A DNA stretch of 64,000 nucleotides, taken from the NCBI RefSeq assembly GCF_040436345.1, contig NC_133221.1:2111618-2175617 (forward strand). Direction: 5' to 3'. The notes under the pieces are model-generated. The model saw nothing but the letters and a program-made list of their open reading frames with translations. It was not told where the DNA came from and did not search any database. Below are positions 45,424-55,798 of this stretch, piece after piece. Each line of letters starts with the position of its first letter. The first letter of the stretch is position 1. Origin of the DNA: Pagrus major. Lineage: Eukaryota; Chordata; Actinopteri; Spariformes; Sparidae. Position numbers and translations under genes: made by a program.

Positions 45424-48056
45424 ATGAAGATCCACCACATTATGTTCTTCTGCTTCATCTCAGGTGAGGACTGATGACCTGACTGTCTCTTGAACGCAGC
45501 ACCACACACTGCTTTGGGACATTTTATTTGTTAATGTGGCTAAATGTTTGATGACACATGTTCTACAGTTGTTGTTGCTCCAGCTGATACAGAAATGATC
45601 ATCTGTGTTCTGTGTTCATCTTTCCAACAGCTCTGTGTGGAGACACTGGGCTCGTCAGCGCAAAACTCAACATTTACACGGGAGCTGAGGGAGGAAGTGA
45701 TTCAATGTCGTGCTACCTGTCTCAGCCTAAAAACATGAAGTTCTTCTGTAAAGAAGAATGTAAAGCAGAAGATATTCTCGTTAAAACAGAAGATGTCAGA
45801 GCTCAGAATGGCAGATTCAGCACTGAATATGAAGTAGAATCTTCTGGAAGAGGAGTTCTGACTGTGACCATCACAGATCTGACCAAGTCTGACGCAGGAC
45901 GGTACAGGTGTGGTTCGGGCACTGATTTGGTTCCAGACTCATACTCGGACTTTGAGATCAGAGTTTCTGATGGTGAGTTTCTACTGAAAGTCTTTAAACC
46001 TGATTTACTTAGTGAATTCAACGATGTAGGAATATTTATATATTATATATTTTAAAAAAAGGAATCGATGATTTATAAACTTTTTAAGACATTTGTAGTT
46101 CTGGACGATAATAATAAAAGATTTAATCAGATTATGGGAAGAATTGTAGTTATTCATGTTGTATGACCTTTCGGAGCAGCTCTCAGTGATGATCTGTGTT
46201 CATGTGAAGCAAGAAATACTGAGATCAGACTGCAGCATTTCACAGACAGTAACTGTTGACTGTTTCTCTTTTTGACAGAACTGCCGGGTGGAAACACTCG
46301 TTTTTTCCGTACAGATACTGAAGGAGAGAATATCACAATGGGATGCCTCAATGATGTTCAGAGTAAACACAAGTTCCTGTGTAAGGAAAACTGTGAAACA
46401 GAAGAGGACATTATCATTGAAACTGATGGCAACAGAGCTCAGAGTGGCAGATACAGCATTGAATATAAAGAAGGATCTATATTTGGACTGTATGTAACCA
46501 TCACAAATGCAAGCAAATTGGACACAGGATGGTACAAGTGTGGCTACGGCAGAGCTTTGTCTCCAGATTCATCCTACCCATTGCCGATCCTCGTCATTCC
46601 TGGTGAGTGTTTATTAAAATCACATGAATATGTTGCTTCATATAATTCATGTACTTGTCCAATCCACTTATTTTTATTATTTCTTTCCTCCATAAGTGAT
46701 CATGAAAAACATCTTTGCTTCCTTTGTCATTTTATTTATTCTGCAAAAATGTTTTTTTAAATGACCTGACAACAGCAGAAATGAAAATATGACCAGAACA
46801 TGTTTATGTTTAGCATGTAGAAAAACAATAAATAATTGGTTTAAAACCAAAAATAAAGTTAAAAGCATCACAAATACTTAAAAAGAGAACTACTGCCTGT
46901 TTGACCTGCTGATGGAGAGATGACAGGGAACTAGAAGAGGTGGACGTGAACCTTCAGCCACAATAGCAACCCTAGCAGTACATTTCAATTATCTGCAGTT
47001 ATGTTCACATTCAATATGTGGAAGGTCACATTAATACTTTTTTTGAATGTTGTTGGAAAAATACCATAATATGGATTACTGTTATTTGCATGTAAATTCT
47101 CTACATATTACAGGTTTATACACAAAAGTGTCCTCTGTGGTTTTATTAATTTTAGGTGATATAAAGCCGCCCAACTCTTTTTGCATTGTTTCATTTTATC
47201 TTTATTTTATTTAGATGAAGTCAGAGATATTTTCTTTGTTTTCAGTAAAACTTAGACCTTCTGTCATCAACAAAAATCAAATCATCAGAATTAGCTGAAC
47301 CATAAATTAACAAACATTATAAACATATGTCCAGTATGTTCGTTGTGTATGATTGATGCCTTTAATTATGATACTTACTGGTTTTCGCACCTGACTGATT
47401 ATCTTGTATTCCTACATTTTGTTATATTTGTATATATTTACACTCATTCGTACATGGTGGATTTCTCTGCATCAGTATCTCTTCAATATCTTATTATTTC
47501 ATTGTCTTTTCATTGTCCACAGATCCGTCCAAACCAAACCAGACTCCACCACCTTTTTCAACATCAGTCCCATCAGCCTCCACACCAACAACGCAGAGTT
47601 TAAAACTCAGTTCAGAAAGTGTCATCGCCTTGTCGTCTTTCCCTAAAATCACCAACCAGCCTTCAGCTGCAGGTACGGTTCATTAAGACTGCTGACCATC
47701 AAACTCCACCTCCATCTCACCTTAAATTTTACAGCACAGGTGTTTTCTTCACAGTAGTGCAAAGAGTGAGAGGAAGTTTAATGATGCATCATGCAAACTA
47801 CATGAGACACATTTTCTTACAACAAGGAAATAAATTACCATCATTTTCCTTCTTTGTGGACCCTGTGTACACTTCCTGTCTCTCTCTCTCTCCAGTCTGC
47901 TCCAGTGTCCCTCACTCAGGTTACATCTGGGGTCTGGTTGTTTTACTGGTGGTTGTTTTTCTGCTGATCCTCTACATATGGAAGATGAGGAGGGACTTCA
48001 GGTCAAGCTTCAGAATCTCAGAGGTGATTTTCTCCGACTCCACACGCCGTCCTTGA
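45424..48056 (+). CDS. CD300/CMRF35-like two-Ig-domain membrane receptor, unit 4 (simplest intact copy)
   Basis: Exons: leader 45424-45463, Ig1 45631-45972, Ig2 46279-46602, stalk 47523-47672, transmembrane/tail 47896-48056 (TGA); 1,017 bases, 338 residues, all joins phase 1. Residues 1-13 are mostly leader (MKIHHIMFFCFIS). Ig1 is about 14-127, Ig2 128-235, a Pro/Ser/Thr stalk 236-285, helix about 295-314, tail 315-338. Both Ig domains have the canonical pair plus the extra close cysteines (CKEEC, CKENC) and end in YRCG or YKCG. The helix lacks acidic or basic residues and the tail, KMRRDFRSS then [11 protein letters not shown], has no tyrosine. This copy has one stalk exon directly followed by the transmembrane exon, so it best shows the ancestral structure. 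Confidence 0.88.
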
Positions 48057-48182
48057 CAGTTTCTACCACTGCACTATAAAACCGTTGGAAAAAGATTAAA
48101 ATTTCACTGTAGATTAAACAGAAAATCTGGGATTGCTCAACTGTTTCTGACACAATTGGTCCTTGACTTCACACAGAAGTAG

Positions 48183-48188
48183 AATAAA
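48183..48188 (+). terminator. Poly(A) signal candidate, unit 4 receptor
   Basis: AATAAA about 127 bases after the stop, at the same relative site as in unit 2. Confidence 0.4.
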
Positions 48189-48902
48189 GCAGGCGTTGAT
48201 TTTGCCAACTGAAACACTGTCTTTGTAATTAGAACAGGTGGATGTGTGCTGCCCTCTGCTGGACAACAAGTAAAATAATTAACCTCCTCATTTTGTTTTT
48301 TTGATTGTGATTTGGCCTTAATGTAGCATGGAAGTTCAATACCTAATGAAGAACAATTTATTTGGAAAATAAACACACAAAGATTTGAAAAAGGTTTTGT
48401 TCCTATGGGATGAACAAGTCTCGGCCAAAGACACAAATCAACCACAAAAAGACATTTAAAAATGATTTATGAACATAAAGAGAACTAAAAAACCAAGACA
48501 CTAACTCAGGACAACCGAAAAGACACTGAACTAAAACACAACAGAACAAAAGCCCAGGCTGAGAGGCATCAAGACCAGCAGTCCTCCCTCCGTTCTGATG
48601 CTGGCACAGGAGATATTAAGCACTTCTCCCAGGCCAGGTGAACCTCATTGAGCAATCAAGAAGTGGCACAGCTGTGCAGAGCAAGAGAGGACAGGAGGGG
48701 AACAGGAACAAGCAGCACAGGGACACAGACAGCCGTAACAACAGCACTGAAAATACTGAAAATGCATACATGAAAGTAAATACATATAAACATGTGTTGT
48801 GTTTCACACTGTTTCTTTTAATTGTTTAATTTAAGCATTCTAAATTTTCCATAGTAAACTCGGGTTAATACAAACTTTCCATTTTCCTGTCGGATTAATT
48901 TT

Positions 48903-48930
48903 CAATCAATCAATCAATCAATCAATCAAT
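48903..48930. repeat. (CAAT)n microsatellite, unit 4
   Basis: Short tetranucleotide run joined to ATATGATATTC, the same deletion junction as in unit 2. Confidence 0.85.
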
Positions 48931-51178
48931 ATGATATTCAGAGTCACGCAGGTTATCTCTATACTGTTGGTAGTCTGTTAGTTAGCTTGGCCCCCAAGAT
49001 TTGTCTATCAAACATTATCTGGTCTGTTGCAATGAATACTGCTGCACAACAGCTGTGATGTCATTTCCTGTCACCTTGGTAAAGTTGTTGATTTTATTTT
49101 CAGATCCCTTTCCTGTAAGGATTTGGCTCCAGCCTCCACATGTGAAGACTCCGCCGTCAAAACCTGCAGTGATTAGGAGTAAAAGTACTCAGTGTAGTAA
49201 AATGTTTCATTCTGGATTAATCTGCTGATTATTGTTGTTGATTAATCATTTAGAAAAGTGAGAAATGTGGTGACAGTGAGCCAGAGCCCAAAGTGACACC
49301 TTCATACTGTTTGTTTTGACCAACAAACAGTCTAAACCTCAACATTATTACAAATACATCAAAATTAATACAATTGTTTAAAGGAAAAGCATCAAATCGT
49401 CACATTTGTGAAGTTGGAGCCATGAAATGTTTTTACATGAAAAAGGACCAGAGCGATGTAGTGTAATATAACCATAAGTAAGTAGTTAGTGGTTAATGAC
49501 AACTGGTAATAAGTACCGAGATGTTAAAGAAGCTAATCAAAATGTGAAGGAATCATAAATGAATGGTTAAAACACGTATTACTCTGCACTAGTTGATTGA
49601 ACGTGCACCTGTTGATCCGATTGATGATTAAACTACTGTATTGTGTTAACTTGGAGTGAAATGTAACCACAAATGTAAGAGTGAAATCATGTAACCAAAT
49701 ATACCACACTTTTATTATTTTTAAAAAATGCAGTACGAAGAATGATCAAAGCTAATGGGATATATTCAGAGGGAAACTTGTTTTTAAAAAAAGCTCAGGC
49801 CAGAGTCACTAAGAGCTGATGGTGTGTTCTGAGGAAAGTACCTGTTTTTTTAAATAACCAAACTCAGAGAGTAGAAGCTACTGGTGTCAGGAACGGCAGG
49901 GCATGGACAGGTGCATCGGAAAAATACCCGTCAGCAGAAGTGAGGAAGAGTAAGGATTGGTTGAGACCAAGAGGCCATGGGAGGACACTCCCAGTTTTTA
50001 GGCTTAAAACAAGACATCAAATGTATTAGATCAGATCAGTTGTTCATGGACATTGTCTGTGTATGATCTCAGCTCTTACTGCCGGCAATAAAAGCTTTAC
50101 TGCACTCAGCTTTGAGGACTTCTGGTGATTTTTGACTCCTGCTTTTTGGAAAACCTTCTGAACATCCGAGACTGAAGAAAAGTCGTTACACGACAGTGAT
50201 TTAAAGATGGTTCCCGGCTTATTTTCTATCAGTTGACTTACTGATTCATCAATTGTTTGATTAATAAAGTGGTGGATGTAACATAACTCTATAACATACT
50301 GTACGTTTCAATTTGTTTACTCCAGTAAAAGTAATAGAGTACAGGCTCTGACATGTACTCAGAGTATCAGAGTAAAAAGTCTCCCTCTGAAGGACATTTG
50401 TGGTCAAAGCTAACTGAAGCTCACGTCATATTAATATAATTCAAAGACTATTAAAGTTAAAGGTAGAGTCAGTAGGATTTGTCCCAGCTGTTCCTGAACG
50501 CACCACAAAGATAGTTGATAGTTGAGTCTCATTCCCAGGACGTCAAACAGCCACATGTTGGGTTGGTAAAGCGTCCCGAGCAGCAACAAAGAGAGAAAAT
50601 AAGAAACTCTCTGCAGATACGAGACACTAACACGACTTTTCTCCCCATTCCAGCCTCCCTCTCTGTCTGTTCACGTCTTCTTACGTCTTTGTTTCGTCTC
50701 GCTGCGTCTGCCGTGCGTGATGTGCTCTGATAGGTCGACATCAGTCTTGTGATGTTGGGAAGGCAGCGGCCTCTCCATTTTCCTCATACAACTCACAACT
50801 AACCGATAGCACGGGTTTCCCTATTTCATAATCCAAAAGGGGCTTTTACCTTTATCTTCTTACCTACTGGGGTTCTCGGGGAATTTTGGCTCTCAACGTA
50901 TCCTTAATGAAGTTGCAGCTGCGACTCTGAAACATCAGTTTTATCAAACATGATGATGTGATGCCGAACAATGAGAAGGAAAAGCAAACCATTTGACTAG
51001 TTGTTGGTTTTGGCACTGTCTGTATTACACACTGTGGAGATCATTTGATTTTGCTGTGTTTGTGTGCTCTCTCTGCTGCCGTGTACTGAGACTTGGAGAT
51101 TTACTGGGAATTCCGGTGTGTTCCTGAGAAGTGGTGAATGTAAAAAAGAGCAGGAAACACAAGTGGACCTCCCAAGAG

Positions 51179-51186
51179 TATAAATA
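51179..51186 (+). promoter_or_regulatory. TATA-like box, unit 5
   Basis: TATAAATA 146 bases before the orphan leader ATG, in the conserved block. Confidence 0.45.
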
Positions 51187-51324
51187 CAAAGTATAAGAAG
51201 TGAAGCACATTTGACAGAAATCATGAAACTAAAGCAACTTCAGCTTCCTCTTTGATCAGACAGACAGAGTGGAAGGAGTGAAGTGACAGAGACGCTTTTG
51301 TCTCCATCAGGATCAAAACTCAGA

Positions 51325-51364
51325 ATGAAGATCCACCACGTTCTGTTCTTCTGCTTCATCTCAG
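51325..51364 (+). pseudogene. Orphan leader exon of unit 5
   Basis: Encodes the same [13 protein letters not shown] leader with an intact GTGAGG donor, but no compatible plus-strand exon follows in the window. The lectin exons further right are on the opposite strand. Probably a dead remnant; it could feed a transcript only if a distant acceptor exists. Confidence 0.75.
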
Positions 51365-51484
51365 GTGAGGACTGATGACCTGACTGTCTCTTTAACGCAG
51401 CACCACACACTGTTTTGGGACATTTTATTTGTTAATGTGGCTAAATGTTTGATGACACATGTTTTACAGTTGTTGTTGCTCCAG

Positions 51485-51955
51485 CTGTCTCATTCTACCA
51501 GTATAACAAGACATTTGGCCGTTGATTTTGAGTCGATGGCTCAAATGACTTGGGAGCGATTGAAAAAATTGGGCAGTGTATTCATTATTTATTCAAAAAA
51601 ATATTCCTGAAAAAAAGAAATTCCACTAAAATCCAATAAGAACAGCTGTGTCTCATTCGACCAGTATAACAAGACATTTGGCCAGAGGCCCGAGGCATAA
51701 GCGAACTAAGCGGCTGCTTGGGGCCCTCTGGCCACCAGTGGAGAAAAAAGCAGCCCCCCTAAAATAGGCCCAATGACTCCACTGTAACGAGGAGGATTGA
51801 GGACATTGCAGGAAACCTGGAGCTTCAGCTGCAAACAGCGCAGTCAACTTTGACTTTTTTTATTCTTGGCTTTGGACGAGAGCTGTGATGTACGTGACAC
51901 AGCACAGCTGCTCATCTTCGTACGTGAGATAATACGGACTTTAAGATCACGGAGG
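51485..51955 (+). mobile_element. hAT transposase remnant in unit 5
   Basis: It joins the receptor intron at the same base as in unit 2 (GCTCCAGCTG then TCTCATTCTACCAG) and shares its wording throughout, so the junction is common by descent. It additionally carries a block at about 51650-51770 (GAGGCCCGAGGCATAAGCG...) missing from unit 2. Confidence 0.7.
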
Positions 51956-52849
51956 ACTTCCGGTTGACAGTGAGATGCAGGTGTGAGTTAACGCTCCTCA
52001 TATAATCTCTAAAAAACGTCTAAAATGTAAGAACAATTGAAATTAGAGCGCCCTATAAAGGGAAACTAAAGTCAAATCACGAACTACGAGTAATGAATTT
52101 GAGATCCGGCACAGTGATTAAGGAAAACCAGAAGAAAGAAACAACAAAGTTTTTTATTTCATTTGAGAAGATTGTACAATATATGATTATGAAGTGACAA
52201 AGTGGGCAATTGAAATAGATTTATAAAGGGAAAGGAAAGGGAGAGGGGAAGAGAGGACAATGGAAGGAAAACATAAAATATAGAAAGTTATTACGGGTGG
52301 GTCTCTCTCATACTCTCAGTAGAGGTCCAAGTGTTAGTACAGAAATGTGGTCCAGTATTGATCATACATTATTTATTTTACCTAGGACATGTGTGTGTTT
52401 GTGTGTGTGTGCCCATATAAAATGTATATGGGCTCTCATTAATATTTGGAATAAAAAATGAACATTAGACGGGGACAAACTCTTAGACATCTCATACTGT
52501 TAACAATGCAACTAAGGGCATGTATTAACCCAGTAATTTTAGCCAAAATATCCATCATATGGAAAGGGTTAGGCAGTAAGTCTCTTTTAGTCCACAATTT
52601 GAAGTGGAACCTTTTCAGCAACCATGTAGAGGTTGCAACATTTGGAAGTTCACAACTGAGGGAATTGGTGAGGTCTTTCTTTTTCTTTTTTTTTTGCAAT
52701 GAGTTATTGTTTTGTTGAAGTTGGTGCTAAGTGGCTTTGGGTGTGGTACAGAAGGGGGGAAGTGGGGGAAATGGATTGAATAACCCGATAAAAAGAAAAA
52801 GGGTGCTACAAATTCTTAAGAAAGAATGAGGTGAAATCACCTCCCTCCA

Positions 52850-53563
52850 GGAAACTCACTTAGAGAGGAACATGTTAAACTCGAAAAATTAGCTGGAGCC
52901 CAAGTGTATTATTCATCTCACACAACAGCAAAAAGAGGAGTAGCAACCCTGATTAAAAATAAACTTATGTTTCAAAAAGAAAAATGTATTAGAGATAAAG
53001 AAGGAAGGTACGGGGTTGTAATTGGTCAAATAGAAGAACAATGGATAACTTTAGTTAATGTTTATAATCCGCCTGGAACAGGGGAAGAACCATTGAAAAG
53101 AATCTTACAACTGTTAATGCTGGAAGCAAAAGGAATTACAATAATGGGGGGTGACTTTAATTTGGTAATGAATCCAAAGGTAGATACCCAAAGTAAAATA
53201 AGACACAAGTCAGAGAAAGCTGCCTGTTTATTGAGAAAAGCCCAAATAGAGATGGGACTAGTAGATGTTTGGCGCTGCCTGCACCCTGAAGAAAAAGCTT
53301 TTACTTTCTATTCTCATGCACATAAGGTGTTTTCAAGAGTGGACTATTATTTTTTGTTTAGGAATGATGTTGCAAAAATTTTAAAATGTGAAATACTACC
53401 CATATCAATAACTGATCATGCACCAATTATGATGGAATTAAAGATGATAGCAGAGAGAGGTGGAACACTTTGGAGAATGAATAATTCATTGTTAATGGAT
53501 CAAAGGTTTAAGGAGAAAACAATAAGCAGTATTACATCTTTTCTTGAAATCAACGACGGTTAA
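52850..53563 (+). pseudogene. L1-type endonuclease fragment
   Basis: The frame contains LQETHLE upstream and then GVATLIKNK, VNVYNPPGT, GGDFNLVMNPKVD and SRVDYYF and SITDHAPI. These are the conserved blocks of the APE endonuclease of L1-type LINEs. An internal stop near 52890 and a terminal stop at 53563 break it from the RT. Confidence 0.8.
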
Positions 53564-53856
53564 GCGAAAAGCAAATACTGGAAGAAAAGATAAAACAATT
53601 GCAAAAAGAATATGAAATGTGTAAAATTAAATGAGGTGCAGATCGAACTAAAAGCAGCAAAAAAATCACTCAAAACAATAGAAATAGCAGAGATAGAAAA
53701 ACAGTTGATGCTCTGCAGACAAAGTTACTATGATAACAGCCCAAAGGCATTGAAAAAGTTGGCATTTAAGTTAAAGAAACAACAAGAGAAATCAACAATT
53801 GTTACTATTAAGGAAAAATATGGTATATATAAAAGGGGCAAATCAAATATAGCTTT

Positions 53857-54290
53857 ATGTTTCAAGAAATTAACACACGAGAAATTAAAAATTACTTGGA
53901 ATCATTTAACTTACCAATCATAAATAAGGAGCAAAACAGCAACTTAAGACACTCAATAGAAGAAATGGACATTTCAAAAGTAATTCATAAAGGGAAAACT
54001 GGAAGAAGTCCGAGAAGTGATGGATTCACCTATGAATTTTATAAAGAATTTAAAGAACTGCTGACGCCCTTGTTATGCAGGGTATTCAATGAGATCCTGA
54101 AAACAGGAAATTGGCCAAATACATGGAATACAGCTATTATCTCTGTCATACATAAAGAGGGGAAAGACCCAGAAAACTGTTCATCGTACAGACCAATAAC
54201 ATTATTAAATGTTGACCAAAAATTTTTTACTGCAATAATAGCTAATAGATTTTCAAATATTTTGCCAAAAATTATCCACTTAGATTCACA
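53857..54290 (+). pseudogene. L1-type reverse transcriptase N-terminal fragment
   Basis: Reads KTGRSPRSDGFTYEFYKEF then SYRPITLLNVDQKFFTAIIA, the RT blocks 0-2 of L1-clade elements. The catalytic half is absent. Confidence 0.8.
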
Positions 54291-54640
54291 TTTCACTCAC
54301 ATTTCATTGACAGTGGTGTTGTCACCACCCCCGTCATCCATCAGCCAATCACATGCGCCGCCTCACTTCAACTAGCAAACTGAAGGAGTGCTAATTTAGC
54401 CAGTTAGCTCCTGTTAGCTGGAGCAACAACATCAGAGTCATTCTGAATCAACCAACTAGAGGCTGCTGCTGTAAATACACACAGATTGGCTCAACAGACT
54501 GAAAGGTGAGGTGCTGAATATCACTCTGAAATGAACAAAGACTTTTCATTTTAAAGATTCTTCAAACATTAAAGCTCATCTTTTTAATGTTTTCTTCACT
54601 GCAGTTTCCTCCAGTCAGTTCTTATCTCATCTAACCTGCA
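54291..54640. other. Intergenic sequence, no gene seen
   Basis: Mixed sequence with TAGCTCCTGTTAGCTGGAGC, a common fish repeat-like wording. No ORF, RNA gene or splice pattern that I can support. Confidence 0.4.
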
Positions 54641-54976
54641 GTCATTTATCTCATCACACAGTATATTATCTCATCACACAGTATATTATCTCATCACACA
54701 GTATATTATCTCATCACACAGTATATTATCTCATCACACAGTATATTATCTCATCACACAGTATATTATCTCATCACACAGTATATTATCTCATCACACA
54801 GTATATTATCTCATCACACAGTATATTATCTCATCACACAGTATATTATCTCATCACACAGTAAATTATCTTATCACACAGTATATTATCTCATCACGCA
54901 GTATATTATCTCATCACACAGTATATTATCTCATCACACAGTATATTATCTCATCACACAGTATATTATCTCATCT
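54641..54976. repeat. 20-bp minisatellite, about 17 copies
   Basis: Unit GTATATTATCTCATCACACA repeated with almost no variation (changes near 54863-54900 only), so recently homogenised. Confidence 0.97.
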
Positions 54977-54979
54977 ATG

Positions 54980-55550
54980 TCAGGAAAGAGTGAATAAAGT
55001 CTGTTATAAGTTCCCACAGCCCAATGAGATCACTTCAAATGTCTTGTTATAATCGACCAACAGTCTGAAACACAAAGATATTAAGTTTATGATCATATAT
55101 GAGAAGAAAACATCAAATCCTCACATTGAAGAAGCTTGAACCAGAGAATATTTGGTACGTTTAGTTGACAAATAACTGAAAGGATTAACTGATGATCAAA
55201 ATAGTTCATGTGACTGATCAGTTCATCCACATGTTGCAGGTCTATTCTGACACATTACATGAGGACTTTGAGGAAAGACTCACACAAACTCAACATTAAA
55301 GGAGCATTCTGTAGTTTTGGTGAAGAAATGTTAATGAGCAGAGAAAGATCTTCATTGGCTGATTTTTTTTTCTGCCTAAACAAACTAAATAAACAAACTC
55401 TTTGTTTTCATGACTGAATAAACTGAATAAACAAACTGACCTTAAAGGACAACACAGTTTATACTGTTTTACTTTGTTTACATGTGGCGGACCCTGCCAC
55501 CTCTCTAGCTTCAAACAGTGTTCTGGGACCTTATTCTCCTCTGAGAACAG
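54980..55550. other. 3' flank of the lectin gene
   Basis: No coding sequence supported. It is A/T rich and contains short repeats of AATAAACAAACT; part may be lectin 3' UTR, as this lies downstream of the minus-strand gene. Confidence 0.4.
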
Positions 55551-55554
55551 CTTG

Positions 55555-55560
55555 TTTATT
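55555..55560 (-). terminator. Poly(A) signal candidate of the lectin gene
   Basis: AATAAA on the minus strand 110 bases after the lectin stop codon. Confidence 0.45.
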
Positions 55561-55669
55561 CACTGATGGAAAAGATAAATGTTTCTGAGTTTGTATTATT
55601 ACCTCATTAGTATTGTAAATATTAAAATTCTGAGTTTGAATTTCTTCTCCAAAACTACGTAGTGCCCCT

Positions 55670-55798
55670 TTAAAGCTCGTCCTTCTTCTTCTTCTTCTTT
55701 GTCTCCTCCTCCTTGTGGAAGACCTCTCCATCCGACTGCTTCCTCCAGCTCAGTTTGACGTCTCCATCCACCCCCTGGTCCTTCAGCCTCTGTTTGAA
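55670..55798 (-). other. Lectin last exon ending in KDEL
   Basis: The exon is reached by a TTTTATCAG acceptor in phase 0. It reads FKQRLKDQGVDGDVKLSWRK, then QSDGEVFHKEEET, six lysines from AAG codons, Asp, Glu, Leu and TAA. With the preceding Lys, the last four residues are KDEL, the classical ER-retrieval signal. Confidence 0.75.

Larger units (their letters stand above)
32404..49621 (+). repeat. Tandem gene unit 4
   Basis: Fourth array unit; about 5.95 kb once the retroelement insertion at 33452-44716 is removed. Its upstream flank (about 33085) lacks the roughly 220-base block present in units 1 and 2 (TACGTTTGTATTTCTG... to GATTCAATTTG); unit 5 shares this deletion. The 3' flank has a further deletion at about 49179. 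It contains the simplest intact receptor gene. Confidence 0.9.
49622..51955 (+). repeat. Truncated tandem unit 5
   Basis: The fifth copy begins with the array anchor and keeps flank, promoter block, leader exon and the start of intron 1. It then passes into a hAT remnant and, from about 51960, into L1-type LINE sequence. No Ig, stalk or transmembrane exon follows on this strand. This is the right edge of the array in the window. Confidence 0.88.
51960..54290 (+). mobile_element. L1-clade LINE, truncated and frame-broken
   Basis: 5'-UTR-like and ORF1/ORF2-linker-like sequence precedes an endonuclease ORF (from about 52770, open at 52904-53563) and the first part of an RT (53857-54290). The RT stops before the catalytic FADD motif, at a sharp change of sequence near 54288. 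The A-rich composition contrasts with the neighbouring DNA. Confidence 0.8.
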
